From NCBI GenBank assembly GCA_009744235.1, contig WPHV01000005.1, positions 124,001 through 188,000 of the forward strand: 64,000 bases of DNA, written 5' to 3'. Numbering within the stretch: position 1 is the stretch's first letter; the number at the start of each line of letters is the position of its first letter. Positions 37,434-46,869 of this stretch are shown here, in pieces. Source of the DNA: Gillisella vitis. GTDB lineage: Bacteria; Pseudomonadota; Alphaproteobacteria; Rhizobiales; Rhizobiaceae. The position numbers and the translations under genes are program-made. The notes beneath the pieces are model-generated. The model did not search any database. It was not told where the DNA came from and saw only the letters and a program-made list of their open reading frames with translations.

Positions 37434-38864
37434 ATGACTGACATGCCCCTTTCCGCCGCCCTGCTCGAGCGGTTCATCGCCATTGTCGGCGCAGCGAACG
37501 CCTTGACCGATCAGGCTGATATCACCCCTTATCTCACAGAAAACCGTGGCCTTTACCACGGCGCCTCGCCGCTGGTGCTGAAGCCCGGCTCGACGGAAGA
37601 GGTCTCCAAAATCCTGGCGCTGGCCAGCGAGACGAAAAGCCCGATCGTGCCGGTCAGTGGCGGCACCGGTCTGGTTGGCGGACAGGTGCCGCGCGATAAC
37701 TCCAGCGATATCCTGCTGTCGCTGGAGCGGATGAACAAGGTGCGCGAGGTCGATCCGGTTGGCAATGTGATCGTCGCCGATGCGGGTTGCATTCTGGCCG
37801 ACATCCAGAAGGCGGCGGCTGATGTCCACCGGCTGTTTCCGCTGTCGCTCGGTTCGGAAGGCTCCTGCCGGATCGGCGGCAATCTCGCCACCAATGCAGG
37901 CGGCACCGCCGTGCTGGTCTATGGCAATATGCGCCAACTGTGCCTGGGCCTCGAAGTGGTGCTGCCAACCGGGGAGATCTGGAACGGCTTGCGGCGGTTG
38001 AAAAAGGACAATAGCGGCTACGACCTGCGCGACCTGTTTATTGGCGCGGAAGGCACGCTGGGGGTGATTACCGGCGCCGTGCTGAAGCTTTATCCGCAGC
38101 CGCTTGGCCACGAAGTCGCCTTTGTCGGGCTGAAATCACCGGTGGAAGCCTTGGCGCTGTTTGAAAAGGCCAGCGCGCTCTGCGGGCCGGCTCTGACCGG
38201 TTTCGAGCTGATGCCGCGCATCGGCGTCGATTTCACCAGCCGCCATATTCCCAATGTCCGTGATCCGCTGGCCTCCGTTCACGACTGGTATGTGCTGGTC
38301 GATATTGCCACATCCGATGCCGTTGAAACGGCAAGAACCATGATGCATGACGTGCTGGAACAGGGCGTAGAGGCCGGGCTGATCGAGGATGCCGTGGTGG
38401 CTGGCTCGGTGGCACAGCAAAAGGCGCTCTGGCACATGCGCGAAAGCATGTCGGATGCGCAAAAGCCGGAAGGTGGCTCGATCAAGCACGATGTTTCGGT
38501 GCCAATTGCTCAGGTTCCGGCCTTCATGCGGCAAGCGGAAGAGGCCGTGCTCGCCGCCATGCCTGGCGCGCGGGTCTGCGCGTTCGGCCATCTGGGCGAT
38601 GGCAATATCCACTACAACATCAGCCAGCCCGTCGGCGCCGACAAGGCGCAGTTCATCGGTCGCTGGCGCGAAATCAATAAGGTCGTGCATGATATCGTCC
38701 GCGCCCATGGCGGCTCGATTTCGGCCGAACACGGGGTCGGCCAGCTGAAACGCCAGGAACTGGCGCAGACAAGACCGGACATCGAAACCGTGCTGATGAC
38801 CCGCATCAAGCATGCCTTCGACCCCGCCGGCATCATGAACCCGGGCAAGGTGGTGCCCGGCTGA
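37434..38864 (+). CDS. FAD-binding oxidoreductase, GlcD/D-2-hydroxyglutarate dehydrogenase-like
   Basis: A 476-residue flavoprotein with an N-terminal FAD_binding_4 domain (IVPVSGGTGLVGGQVP and GSEGSCRIGGNLATNAGG) and a C-terminal FAD-oxidase domain ending SAEHGVGQLKRQ and FDPAGIMNPGKVV. Relatives oxidise D-lactate, glycolate or D-2-hydroxyglutarate. FGHLGDGNIHYNI supplies the metal-site histidine region. The substrate is undetermined, with D-2-hydroxyglutarate the leading candidate. Its stop overlaps the start of the ModE-like gene (TGATG). Confidence 0.9.
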   Translation: MTDMPLSAALLERFIAIVGAANALTDQADITPYLTENRGLYHGASPLVLKPGSTEEVSKILALASETKSPIVPVSGGTGLVGGQVPRDNSSDILLSLERMNKVREVDPVGNVIVADAGCILADIQKAAADVHRLFPLSLGSEGSCRIGGNLATNAGGTAVLVYGNMRQLCLGLEVVLPTGEIWNGLRRLKKDNSGYDLRDLFIGAEGTLGVITGAVLKLYPQPLGHEVAFVGLKSPVEALALFEKASALCGPALTGFELMPRIGVDFTSRHIPNVRDPLASVHDWYVLVDIATSDAVETARTMMHDVLEQGVEAGLIEDAVVAGSVAQQKALWHMRESMSDAQKPEGGSIKHDVSVPIAQVPAFMRQAEEAVLAAMPGARVCAFGHLGDGNIHYNISQPVGADKAQFIGRWREINKVVHDIVRAHGGSISAEHGVGQLKRQELAQTRPDIETVLMTRIKHAFDPAGIMNPGKVVPG

Positions 38865-39262
38865 TGGCGGACACTGTGCCTTCCCACGACAATCCAAACC
38901 CAGCATCGGACAAGGTGCTGTTCAGGATCGATCTGGCCAATGGCGCGCGGCTTGGGCCGGGCAAGGTGCAATTGCTACAGCTGATCGGCCAGCATGGATC
39001 GATCCGCTCGGCGGGGGCTTCCATGGGCATGTCCTATCGCCGCGCCTGGCTTTTGGCCAATGAAATCAACCGGATGTTTAGGGAGCACTCCATCGCCACC
39101 CGCCATGGCGGCAAAAGCGGCGGCGGCGCTATCCTGACACCCTTTGGCGAGGCCTTACTGGCGCGGGCGCAAGCCATGGATGCCGCCATCCGTGCGACTC
39201 TGGCCAAGGATCTCGCCTGGCTGGAGGCGATGGCAGCGACAGAGTTGGTGCCAACTGAGTGA
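38864..39262 (+). CDS. modE: ModE-like regulator, DNA-binding domain only
   Basis: A 132-residue winged helix-turn-helix protein matching the N-terminal domain of ModE (GPGKVQLLQLIGQHGSIRSAGASMGMSYRRAWLLANEINRMF split by spacer residues, then KSGGGAILTPFGEALL). It lacks the C-terminal Mop domains that bind molybdate in the E. coli protein. It converges on modC with a 30-bp gap. By position and family it is the candidate regulator of modABC, acting at the palindrome upstream of modA; how it would sense molybdate without Mop domains is open. Confidence 0.85.
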   Translation: MADTVPSHDNPNPASDKVLFRIDLANGARLGPGKVQLLQLIGQHGSIRSAGASMGMSYRRAWLLANEINRMFREHSIATRHGGKSGGGAILTPFGEALLARAQAMDAAIRATLAKDLAWLEAMAATELVPTE

Positions 39263-39292
39263 TGTAGCAGGCCCTCATACGAAGGCCCTGGT

Positions 39293-40387
39293 TCAGCCCA
39301 AAGGATCCGTCCGTAGCCGATAAACACCTCCCGCCTCTACCGAAACCGCCTTGAACAGCAGCGAAACCGGCTTGCCAAGCGCCAGATCCAGGGCGGTCAG
39401 CGAGCGGCGGGTGATTTCGGCGTCGATGACCTGGCCGGAGCAATCGACCCTGATGACGATGCCGGGACCTGTCTCGAAAATCGCCTGCACCCGGCCTGAC
39501 AAGCGATTGAGGGTGGAAAGCTGACCTGTCTCGCCTGTTGCCAGCACCAGATCGCTGGCAGCGATGAACAGGCGGATCGGGGTACCGACCGGTAGATCGG
39601 CATATTTCAGGAAGAGCGGACCCGCAGGGCTTGTTGCCAGCGTCAGGCCTTCCTCGCGGGCGTGGCCGTTAACATGGGCATGCAGGAAGCTACCGGGGCG
39701 ACTGTCGCCGAGCCTAGGGAGATGAAGCAAAGCCCCTTCGCCCAAGTCCACCCTTGCGGCTCGGCCTTTGCTCATCGTCACCACCCGGCTGGCCAGCCGG
39801 GTGACTTCCTCGACCGCATGGCTGACATAGAGGATCGGCACTCCCGCTTCATCGCGAATCCGCTCGATATAAGGTAGGATCTGCGCCTTCAGCGCAGCGT
39901 CCAGCGCCGAGAGTGGTTCGTCCATCAGCAGAAGTTTCGGGCTGGCCATCAGGGCGCGGGCAATGGCCACCCGCTGCTTTTCTCCACCCGAAAGCCCATT
40001 GGGCGCACGGTCCAGCAGATCGGTGATCCCAAGCAGATCGCAGATCCGGGACAAGTCTTCGCGTCGTTCAGCTTTCGGGGTGAAATACCGGCCATAGGTG
40101 AGATTGGCCCGCACGTTCAAATGCGGGAAAAGCCGCGCCTCCTGGAAGACATAGCCGATCCGGCGGCGATGCGGTGGCAGGAAAATGCCGCTCTGCGCAT
40201 CGCTCCACACCCGACCCTCGAAGGCGACCCTTCCCTGATCAGGGCGAATCAATCCGGCCACGGCATTGATCATCGTGGTCTTGCCCGATCCGGATGGGCC
40301 GAACAGCGCCGTCAACCCCGACCCCAGTTGAAGATCGGCTTCAAGATCAAACGTTCCCTGGCGGTGGCGGATATCGATTTCCAGCAT
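39293..40387 (-). CDS. modC: Molybdate ABC transporter ATPase ModC
   Basis: A 364-residue ABC ATPase. Walker A GPSGSGKTT, signature LSGGEKQR and Walker B LLLMDEPLSALD are intact. The C-terminal ~130 residues form a Mop/TOBE-type domain typical of ModC. Its start codon overlaps the modB stop (TGATG), so translation is coupled. It energises high-affinity molybdate uptake with ModB and ModA. Confidence 0.95.
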   Translation of the reverse strand: MLEIDIRHRQGTFDLEADLQLGSGLTALFGPSGSGKTTMINAVAGLIRPDQGRVAFEGRVWSDAQSGIFLPPHRRRIGYVFQEARLFPHLNVRANLTYGRYFTPKAERREDLSRICDLLGITDLLDRAPNGLSGGEKQRVAIARALMASPKLLLMDEPLSALDAALKAQILPYIERIRDEAGVPILYVSHAVEEVTRLASRVVTMSKGRAARVDLGEGALLHLPRLGDSRPGSFLHAHVNGHAREEGLTLATSPAGPLFLKYADLPVGTPIRLFIAASDLVLATGETGQLSTLNRLSGRVQAIFETGPGIVIRVDCSGQVIDAEITRRSLTALDLALGKPVSLLFKAVSVEAGGVYRLRTDPLG

Positions 40388-41082
40388 CAGCCCGCCATCC
40401 GCACGGTCAGCCGCCGGGTCAGCAGCTCGGAGGCGAGCAGCGCCAGCAGCGAAAGGACGACCGAAACCAACGTCAGCCGCAGCGCCCCGGCATCGCCGCC
40501 CGGCACCTGGGTATAGGTGTAGATGGCGGCGGACAGGGTCTGGGTTTCGCCGGGAATATTCGACACGAAGGTAATCGTCGCGCCAAACTCACCCATCGCC
40601 TTGGCAAAGGCCAGCACGGCACCGGCAGCGATGCCAGGCAGGATCAGCGGCAGGGTAACGGTGAAGAACACCATGATCGGCGATGCGCCGAGCGTCGCCG
40701 CCGCCGTTTCCAGCTTGCGATCCACCCCGTCCAGTGACAGGCGGATGGCGCGCACCATCAAGGGAAACCCCATGATGCCGGAGGCGAGCGCCGCACCCGT
40801 CCAGCGGAAGGAAAACACCAGGCCGAACCATTGATCCAGAAAGGCACCGATCACGCCGCGCCGCCCGAAAGTGATCAGCAGCAGATACCCGGTGACAACA
40901 GGCGGCAGGATCAACGGCAGATGCACCAGCCCGTCCAGCAGGCTTCGGCCTAGAAAAGAGGTGCGCGACAACAGCCAGGCCATGCCGATGCCAAGCGGTA
41001 GCGAGACGGCAACAGCCGTCAGCGCCACTTTCAGGCTCAGCAGGATCGCGGTGATTTCGTCAGCGGAGAGCGCGTCAATCAT
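40387..41082 (-). CDS. modB: Molybdate ABC transporter permease ModB
   Basis: This 231-residue inner-membrane permease has about five hydrophobic segments and the EAA-type cytoplasmic loop (KLETAAATLGASPIMVFFTVTLPLILPG, split). LPPVVTGYLLL and GEFGATITFVSNIPGETQTL are typical of ModB. It is the middle gene of modABC. Confidence 0.95.
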   Translation of the reverse strand: MIDALSADEITAILLSLKVALTAVAVSLPLGIGMAWLLSRTSFLGRSLLDGLVHLPLILPPVVTGYLLLITFGRRGVIGAFLDQWFGLVFSFRWTGAALASGIMGFPLMVRAIRLSLDGVDRKLETAAATLGASPIMVFFTVTLPLILPGIAAGAVLAFAKAMGEFGATITFVSNIPGETQTLSAAIYTYTQVPGGDAGALRLTLVSVVLSLLALLASELLTRRLTVRMAG

Positions 41083-41113
41083 GGCTCAACGGGCCATAGC
41101 TCGACAGGCTTTG

Positions 41114-41932
41114 TCAATTGATCTTCGCCAACACCGTAAACCCGGCAGCTCTAAACACGTCCGCAGCTTTCAGCTGTTGCAGATAGGCGAGAAACGCCTG
41201 GGCATCGGGATTGGTGGAGGCCTTCAGCACCGCTGCTGGATAGACGATCGCCGGATGGGAGTTTTCCGGGAACCGATCCAGGATTTTCACAGCCGGATCA
41301 ACCTTTGCATCGGTTTCATAGACGATGCCGAGCGGCGCTTCCTGACGCGACACCAGCAGCAATGCGGCGCGAACATTATCGGCCTGCGCAACCTTGTCCT
41401 TGACGCTTGCCCACACACCGAGATTTTCCAGCGCCGCCTTGCCATAGACACCGGCGGGCACTGAGGCAACATTGCCCATGGCCAGCCGCTCATCCCTCAA
41501 AAGCCCAGCCAGATCGAAACCGGGAGCAATTTTTGTCGTGACCGTGGACGAAGACGCCGCCACCAGCACGATCCGGTTGCCCAGCAGGTTGACGCGGCTA
41601 CCCGGCACAAGTTCACCGCCCTTGTCGAGATGGTCCATCCAGTTGAGGTCGGCGGAGATGAACAGGTCGGCGGGGGCACCCTCATCGATCTGTTTTGCCA
41701 GTGCCGAGGACGCTGCAAAGGACAGCTTGACCTCCCGGCCGGTCTCAGCCTTCCAGTCGTCGGCAATCTTGCTGATGGTTTCCTTCAGGCTGGCGGCGGC
41801 AAACACCGTCAGGCTCTGGTCTGCGGCAAAGGCCTGAGGGGCGAAGAAGAGGATCAAGGCCATCAGGATCGCCAAAAGCCGATCCATGCCTGTCGTTCTG
41901 GCTTTGGTCACCATTTTCCAACCTGCCTTCAT
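41114..41932 (-). CDS. modA: Molybdate-binding periplasmic protein ModA
   Basis: A 272-residue binding protein. A Sec signal peptide (LLAILMALILFFAPQAFA) precedes the mature QSLTVFAAASLKETISKI. Oxyanion-binding features are FAASSALAKQIDEGAPADLFISAD and SVPAGVYGKAALE. ATG 41932 was chosen because it places the signal peptide normally; an extended frame to 42028 crosses the Mo-box-like site. It is the first gene of the operon, with 31 bp to modB. Confidence 0.95.
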   Translation of the reverse strand: MKAGWKMVTKARTTGMDRLLAILMALILFFAPQAFAADQSLTVFAAASLKETISKIADDWKAETGREVKLSFAASSALAKQIDEGAPADLFISADLNWMDHLDKGGELVPGSRVNLLGNRIVLVAASSSTVTTKIAPGFDLAGLLRDERLAMGNVASVPAGVYGKAALENLGVWASVKDKVAQADNVRAALLLVSRQEAPLGIVYETDAKVDPAVKILDRFPENSHPAIVYPAAVLKASTNPDAQAFLAYLQQLKAADVFRAAGFTVLAKIN

Positions 41933-41950
41933 CCCGTGTTCCCTTTTGAT

Positions 41951-41974
41951 CGATGTATCTGATGGGATATATCG
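41951..41974. promoter_or_regulatory. Mo-box-like palindrome upstream of modA
   Basis: CGATGTATC and GATATATCG are inverted arms (one mismatch) separated by six bases. This fits the CGnTATATA-type ModE box known in E. coli, Rhodobacter and Agrobacterium. It lies 19-42 bp before the modA ATG, the position expected for a repressor site. Confidence 0.7.
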
Positions 41975-42100
41975 GTTGTCGCAAACAAGGGCAAGCGTGA
42001 ACCCGCATGATGATGACACCACCATCACGGTTTATACCAGATCTCAAAGACCCTCATGGAACGTCGACTTGACGGAATTATGCAACAGATAGCTTATTCT

Positions 42101-44284
42101 TTACAGGCTGTTGACGGATTCGAGCAGGCTGGCGCTGATGCCGCTGGTCGAAGAGCTGCCACCCAGAATGGTCAGCGCGGCATTGGCCGAGGAGCCGGTA
42201 TCGTTCTCAAGATCGTACATGGCCGTAAAGCGTTGCAGGAATTTCGTCTGCTTTTCAGGATCGCTTAGATCCTTCAGGTCCATTTTCTTCTCAATGACCT
42301 TTTTCTGCTGCTCGATATCCATGTTACTCATGTCGCTGGGCAGGCTATAGGCGGTGCGGAACACTTCCAGCAGCGCCGTATCGCCCAGAATGTCATAGGC
42401 CGAGGTAATGGTCGACGACATGCGATCCCAGTAAAGGGCAAGGCGCACACCCTGGTCGCTTTCACCCTGCTCATTTTCCAGGGTCTGGTGCAGATAGAGA
42501 TTTTCGGTGTTAAAGGTCTCACTGCGGTTCTGCACACCATCGGCATTTTCCTGGGAAATCTTGCCACTACTGTCGAAATTATAGGAGGCGACGAATTTCG
42601 CATAGTTCTCGTCGGCCTGGGTATTGGCAAAGCTTTTCGGATCTGTGAGATCAGACGAAAACAGCTGCTTGAGCATGTCGTCACTGACATCTTCCGGGTC
42701 AAGCCCGTGCGCCGTCAGGCCAAAATCCACCAGCTTGCGATCCTTGAGCAGATCCGTGACAGATGTGACCTTGACGATATTCTCCTGGTAATATTTGGAA
42801 TCCTCCTCCGCCTTGGTCTTGGCGTCAGTCTGTTCCGTGCCCTCCAGAAACCGGGTTTTCTGGACGATGTAGTCCTTGGCCACCTCGGTAATGGTGCGCT
42901 CCGATTGGGCCAGAAGCGGCACGTCAGCCGTCCCATCCTCCTTGAAATTGAAGGCGGAAGCCATGCTGATCAGCCGCTCGTCCCGGGTCTTGTTGGCATA
43001 GCTTTTGGGATCGTTCATATCGCTGGTCAGAACTTTTTTAAGCTCTGCCTTGGAAAACTCGTCCGTCTCAATGCCATAGGCCTTCATCACCATATCGTAG
43101 ATTTTTTCATTGCCGAGCAGATCGTCAACATTGGCAATGGATTTCATCTGGGTGGAATAATAGGTGGTCAGGGAACTGAGATTGGCCTGGTCCTCGTCAT
43201 CGTAATTGGTCATGTAGCCAGTCGCCGTCTGGGCCAGTTGGGTCTCGCTCTGGGCATTTCCAGCCGTAGCATTACCGCTGGTGTCGAAGTTGAACATGGC
43301 AGCGATCTTGGCATACTCACCCTTCACCTTGCCCTGGGTATTGGCATAGCTGTTGGCATCGTTCAGATCGCTGCTGACGATGTTCTCAAAGGTGGATTTC
43401 AGCGTGTTCTTGTCCATGCCAAGGGCAGTCTTCACATAGCTGAACAGCCGCGAATCCCCCGTAATATCCGAGGACTTGGTGACGTTAGCAATCTTTTCCT
43501 TGTAGTAGGCGGCTTCGCGCTCGGCCTGGTAGGCGGTCTCGGTGCTGGGAACTTCCTCCAGATAAAGATCTTCCATCTCCGTTTTCTGATCGGAGGTCTG
43601 GGCCGTGGCGTTTTTCAGCGAACCGTCGGTATTGAAGGAAAAGGCTTTGGCGATATTCAGGTAATCCGACTTGTTGGTGGTCAGCGTATTGACGTAACTT
43701 GTACTGTCGTTGACATCGCTGGTCAGGACCTTTTTCAAATGGTCGGTGGAATAATATTTGGTGTCGAGCCCATAGGATTCGAGCACGAATTTGGTCAGAC
43801 GACTGTTTTTCAAGAGGTCATCGACATTGGTGACCTTGTCGATAGCGGAATCGTAATATTGCACCTCTTCCTTGGCATCGTCGCCTTCGGTCACCAGCGA
43901 TTGCTTGTAGAGGCCAATCACATCCTCTTCCTGCTTGTCGGTCTGGATATCGGCGGTCTCGGCGGAAAAATTGAAGGATCGGGCAAAATCGCGGTAACGG
44001 TCGTCGGACAGCTTGTTGGCATAGCTGTTTTCGTCGGACAGATCGCTTTCCAGCACCTTTTTCATGAAGGCCTTGGCATAGGTCATGTCTTCCAGACCGT
44101 TGGCCTTCATCGTATATTGGTAGAGCCGGTCGTCGTTCATGAAGTCGTCGACGGTTTTGACCTTGCCGATATTCTCCTGGTAATATTTCTGCTCGCGGGC
44201 CACCTCAGGCTCCTGAGACACGCGCTTCAGGCTCGCTTTCATATCGCGATTGACAAGATCATAACCGACATAAGTAGACACCAT
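42101..44284 (-). CDS. DUF1217 protein with six tandem repeat units
   Basis: A 727-residue soluble protein made almost entirely of a ~75-residue unit repeated six times at about 34-106, 142-219, 259-335, 374-451, 497-575 and 617-695, joined by acidic linkers. Each unit reads roughly YY..I..V..VDDLL.D.RL, then A.GLD, then KKVL.SDL.D..SYAN, then AF.F...G. I recognise this as DUF1217, a family found next to flagellar genes in rhizobia; no flagellar genes are in the window. No signal peptide is visible. The role is unknown; secretion or motility is possible. ATG 44284 (MVSTYVGYDLV) was chosen over 44350. Confidence 0.85.
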   Translation of the reverse strand: MVSTYVGYDLVNRDMKASLKRVSQEPEVAREQKYYQENIGKVKTVDDFMNDDRLYQYTMKANGLEDMTYAKAFMKKVLESDLSDENSYANKLSDDRYRDFARSFNFSAETADIQTDKQEEDVIGLYKQSLVTEGDDAKEEVQYYDSAIDKVTNVDDLLKNSRLTKFVLESYGLDTKYYSTDHLKKVLTSDVNDSTSYVNTLTTNKSDYLNIAKAFSFNTDGSLKNATAQTSDQKTEMEDLYLEEVPSTETAYQAEREAAYYKEKIANVTKSSDITGDSRLFSYVKTALGMDKNTLKSTFENIVSSDLNDANSYANTQGKVKGEYAKIAAMFNFDTSGNATAGNAQSETQLAQTATGYMTNYDDEDQANLSSLTTYYSTQMKSIANVDDLLGNEKIYDMVMKAYGIETDEFSKAELKKVLTSDMNDPKSYANKTRDERLISMASAFNFKEDGTADVPLLAQSERTITEVAKDYIVQKTRFLEGTEQTDAKTKAEEDSKYYQENIVKVTSVTDLLKDRKLVDFGLTAHGLDPEDVSDDMLKQLFSSDLTDPKSFANTQADENYAKFVASYNFDSSGKISQENADGVQNRSETFNTENLYLHQTLENEQGESDQGVRLALYWDRMSSTITSAYDILGDTALLEVFRTAYSLPSDMSNMDIEQQKKVIEKKMDLKDLSDPEKQTKFLQRFTAMYDLENDTGSSANAALTILGGSSSTSGISASLLESVNSL

Positions 44285-44877
44285 GGCACTGCGTTCCTCG
44301 ATAAGCTCCAAAAGCGCCGCCCGCCACGTCCCTGGCTGCAACGCCCTCAATCACCGCATAACCCTGCCCCTAACCACCCCTGGCCGGTTGCGTCATGCGA
44401 ATGTCGGGTAACCCATCATGGCCTACCTGCCTTGCTCCTAGCTTTTGCCGCTAGGCAGAATGGCGTCAAGCAAGAGATACTCACATGCCTGGCGCCCGCC
44501 GCATTCCATTTGCGGCATTCAAACTACAACCTGCCAAACACAACCCAAAAGCAATTTTCCGGCAGTTCTACACGTATTGCAACACTCAACGATCATACCA
44601 ATAAAGGTTGGTGACCGATGCAGGTTGTCGTAGCATTATCATCCAAACATAGTAGAATACTCTTAACTAATCCTTCACAATTTTACAAAAGCCGTTCACC
44701 AAATCGAAACCGTTAGCGCTGGCAATTCGATAACCATCTGGAACGGCAAAGTTTTCTTAACCGCGATTTTTAAGCGGTCCGGAACCCGGCAAGGCTATCT
44801 TTGGCCTCAGAGGACGAAAAGTCCCAGTGAAAAGAGCAGATGCAATAACGGCTCTCAGGTAAAACAAGGGTAGTAAG
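44285..44877. other. Intergenic region between divergent genes
   Basis: 593 bp between the DUF1217 gene and the 188-residue gene. The right part is AT-rich and likely carries promoters; AAGGGTAGTAAG is a ribosome-binding site for the gene at 44878. No repeat was recognised. Confidence 0.5.
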
Positions 44878-45444
44878 ATGACGAACACGGTTATGAAGCC
44901 CGTCTGGGCCGGAGCAACGTTTCGACTGGAACCATCACGGTTTCCGCAACATGTGACTTATACGTTGCGCGATGCTTCCGGCAATGTCTCCGTTACACTC
45001 GACGAGCGCGGTGCCGTGCTGCGCAAGATCCTTCCGGCCAGCGGCTTGCCGATGTCCTTTGCCCTTCCAGCCCGGGCTTTCAAGGGGATTGCCGCCCGTG
45101 CCATCGACCATGGCAATGGAGAAGTGACCGTGACGCTGGAACTGCATCACGCCGATCCGGACCTGTGCATTCCGCTGCTGGTTGCCCATGATCTCTGCGA
45201 TATTGCCGCCGACTGGCGCAGCTGGGCTGAAACCTTCCGCATTCCGATGCTGATGGTCGAGGCCGATGGCGTTGCCCGGCCGCTGGAAGAGCATCTGGGC
45301 GAATTGCGCGCCGAGCCGCCGCGCAGCCGTCGCCGCCATTCCTATTTTGCAGAGCGTCGTCCGCGCTTTCTGGTCCGCCGCACCACCGGTTCGCTGGGCG
45401 TTGCGATGAAAATTTCCGGCAAGGAAATCATCGCCCGCCGTTAA
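44878..45444 (+). CDS. Conserved hypothetical protein (188 aa)
   Basis: A 188-residue protein with a good ribosome-binding site. The centre is a beta-rich domain (TYTLRDASGNVSVTLDERGAVL and GEVTVTLELHHADPDLCIPLLVAHDL, each over several strands). The tail is strongly basic (RSRRRHSYFAERRPRFLVRR). It resembles the rhizobial family I recall as DUF6101, but I cannot verify this. No signal peptide is visible and the function is unknown. Confidence 0.75.
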   Translation: MTNTVMKPVWAGATFRLEPSRFPQHVTYTLRDASGNVSVTLDERGAVLRKILPASGLPMSFALPARAFKGIAARAIDHGNGEVTVTLELHHADPDLCIPLLVAHDLCDIAADWRSWAETFRIPMLMVEADGVARPLEEHLGELRAEPPRSRRRHSYFAERRPRFLVRRTTGSLGVAMKISGKEIIARR

Positions 45445-45565
45445 CAGAGCGGTTGTCGATACGTGAATATTTTAACATGGCTCGCCGGAAAAGGCGGGCC
45501 ATGTTTCGTTTTGAGGCGACGCACCCCGGAAAAATTCCTCCATCATATCTGTGTGTTGGCGGGGA

Positions 45566-46594
45566 CTATGCCGCCTCGGCGCGCTCAACCTCGACAGTCA
45601 CATGCGACAGAGCGGCAATCTGGGACAATTTTTCGCGGTACCAGGCTGGAGATTGCGGCTCGCGCGCCACCAGCGAAACGATGGCGCCGTGATGACCGGG
45701 GCCCAATTGCCAGACATGGAGATCGGCAATGTCGGCCCCTTCCGCTTCGATCACCCGGCGGATAGTGCCGGAAAGGTCTTCGGAATCGGCGACATGATCG
45801 AGAAGAACCATGCCGCTATCGCGCATCAGGCCGAAGGCCCAGCTACCAATGACCACCGCGCCTGCGATGCCGATCAGCGGATCGAGCCAGAGCCAGCCGA
45901 AAAGACTGCCGAGCAGCAAGGCTGCAATCGCCATGACAGATGTCAGCGCATCCGCCAGCACATGGATATAGGCAGCGCGCAAATTACGGTCGCGACCGCC
46001 ATGGCTGCCGGGCGCTTCAGAATGGGCGTGATGGCCGTGTCCATGATGATGGTCTTCCTGAAGCAGCAGGGCGCAGACCAAGTTAACGGCCAGGCCGATG
46101 GTGGCGATGACGATGGCCTCGCTAAAGTTGATGGCGACCGGCTGAAACACCCGCCAGAGGCTTTCCCAGGCGATGATAACCGCCACAAGGCCGAGAAAAA
46201 TCGCGCTGGAAAAGGCGGCGAGATCGCCGAATTTGCCGGTTCCGAAGGTAAAACCACTGTTATCAGCATGGCGCCGCGCCAGGCTATAGGCGAGCGCCGA
46301 AACAAAAATCGCCCCGGCATGGGTGGCCATATGCCAGCCATCCGCCGTCAGCGCCATGGAGCCGAACAGATTGCCCGCGACGATTTCCACCACCATCATC
46401 ACGGTGGTGACGCCGATCACTGCCCAGGTGCGACGCTCGTTGCGCTGATGGTCTCTGCCAAGAAAGACATGGCTGTGGCGATTGCCCGGCCCATGCGGAT
46501 GCGGATGAACATGCCCCTCTTGCCCATGCGGATGGTGGTCATGAGGGGGATGCTGATGAGAATCGTGGCCTTGAGGCGTCGGGTCCTGGGTCAT
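45566..46594 (-). CDS. dmeF: Cobalt/nickel CDF efflux transporter DmeF
   Basis: A 342-residue cation diffusion facilitator. The first ~45 residues are a His-rich metal-binding tail. Six membrane segments follow, with the metal-site motifs ALTADGWHMATHAG and HVLADALTSVMA and a His-rich loop (HHHGHGHHAHSE) between them. By analogy with the R. leguminosarum dmeRF operon it exports Co(II) and Ni(II). Its ATG overlaps the dmeR stop (ATGA). Confidence 0.92.
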   Translation of the reverse strand: MTQDPTPQGHDSHQHPPHDHHPHGQEGHVHPHPHGPGNRHSHVFLGRDHQRNERRTWAVIGVTTVMMVVEIVAGNLFGSMALTADGWHMATHAGAIFVSALAYSLARRHADNSGFTFGTGKFGDLAAFSSAIFLGLVAVIIAWESLWRVFQPVAINFSEAIVIATIGLAVNLVCALLLQEDHHHGHGHHAHSEAPGSHGGRDRNLRAAYIHVLADALTSVMAIAALLLGSLFGWLWLDPLIGIAGAVVIGSWAFGLMRDSGMVLLDHVADSEDLSGTIRRVIEAEGADIADLHVWQLGPGHHGAIVSLVAREPQSPAWYREKLSQIAALSHVTVEVERAEAA

Positions 46595-46866
46595 TTCAGG
46601 TAGCTCCTGATCACGTCGATGAGTTCGTCGGCGCCTTGATGACGCTCTGAGGCGCCGAGATCTTCGGCAACGATATGCTCGCGGATATGCTCTTCGACCA
46701 GTTCGGTCATCAGCCCGGTCAGGGCTCCCCGCACAGAGGCCGTCAGGTTCATGATATCGCCGCATGGCTTTTCCGCCAGAAGCGCGGTTTCGATGGCCTC
46801 CATCTGTCCCTTCATCCGGCGGACGCGGGCGAGAAGCTTGGCCTGGTGTTTGATTGTATGGCCCAT
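46591..46866 (-). CDS. dmeR: Metal-responsive repressor DmeR (RcnR/CsoR family)
   Basis: A 91-residue all-helical regulator of the RcnR/CsoR/FrmR family. The second residue pair HTIKHQ, Cys35 in EKPCGDIM, and a helix carrying His60 and His64 (EEHIREHIV) match the Co/Ni-binding pattern of RcnR-type proteins. It presumably represses dmeRF until cobalt or nickel binds. The candidate operator immediately upstream of the start supports autoregulation. Confidence 0.92.
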   Translation of the reverse strand: MGHTIKHQAKLLARVRRMKGQMEAIETALLAEKPCGDIMNLTASVRGALTGLMTELVEEHIREHIVAEDLGASERHQGADELIDVIRSYLK

Positions 46867-46869
46867 AGT

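Noticed and set aside
42488-44614. 708-codon plus-strand ORF
   Set aside because: Antisense to the DUF1217 repeat protein. Its openness comes from the repeated codon pattern of the real gene.
44445-44633. Short ORF upstream of the 188-residue gene
   Set aside because: No ribosome-binding site and no coding-like composition.
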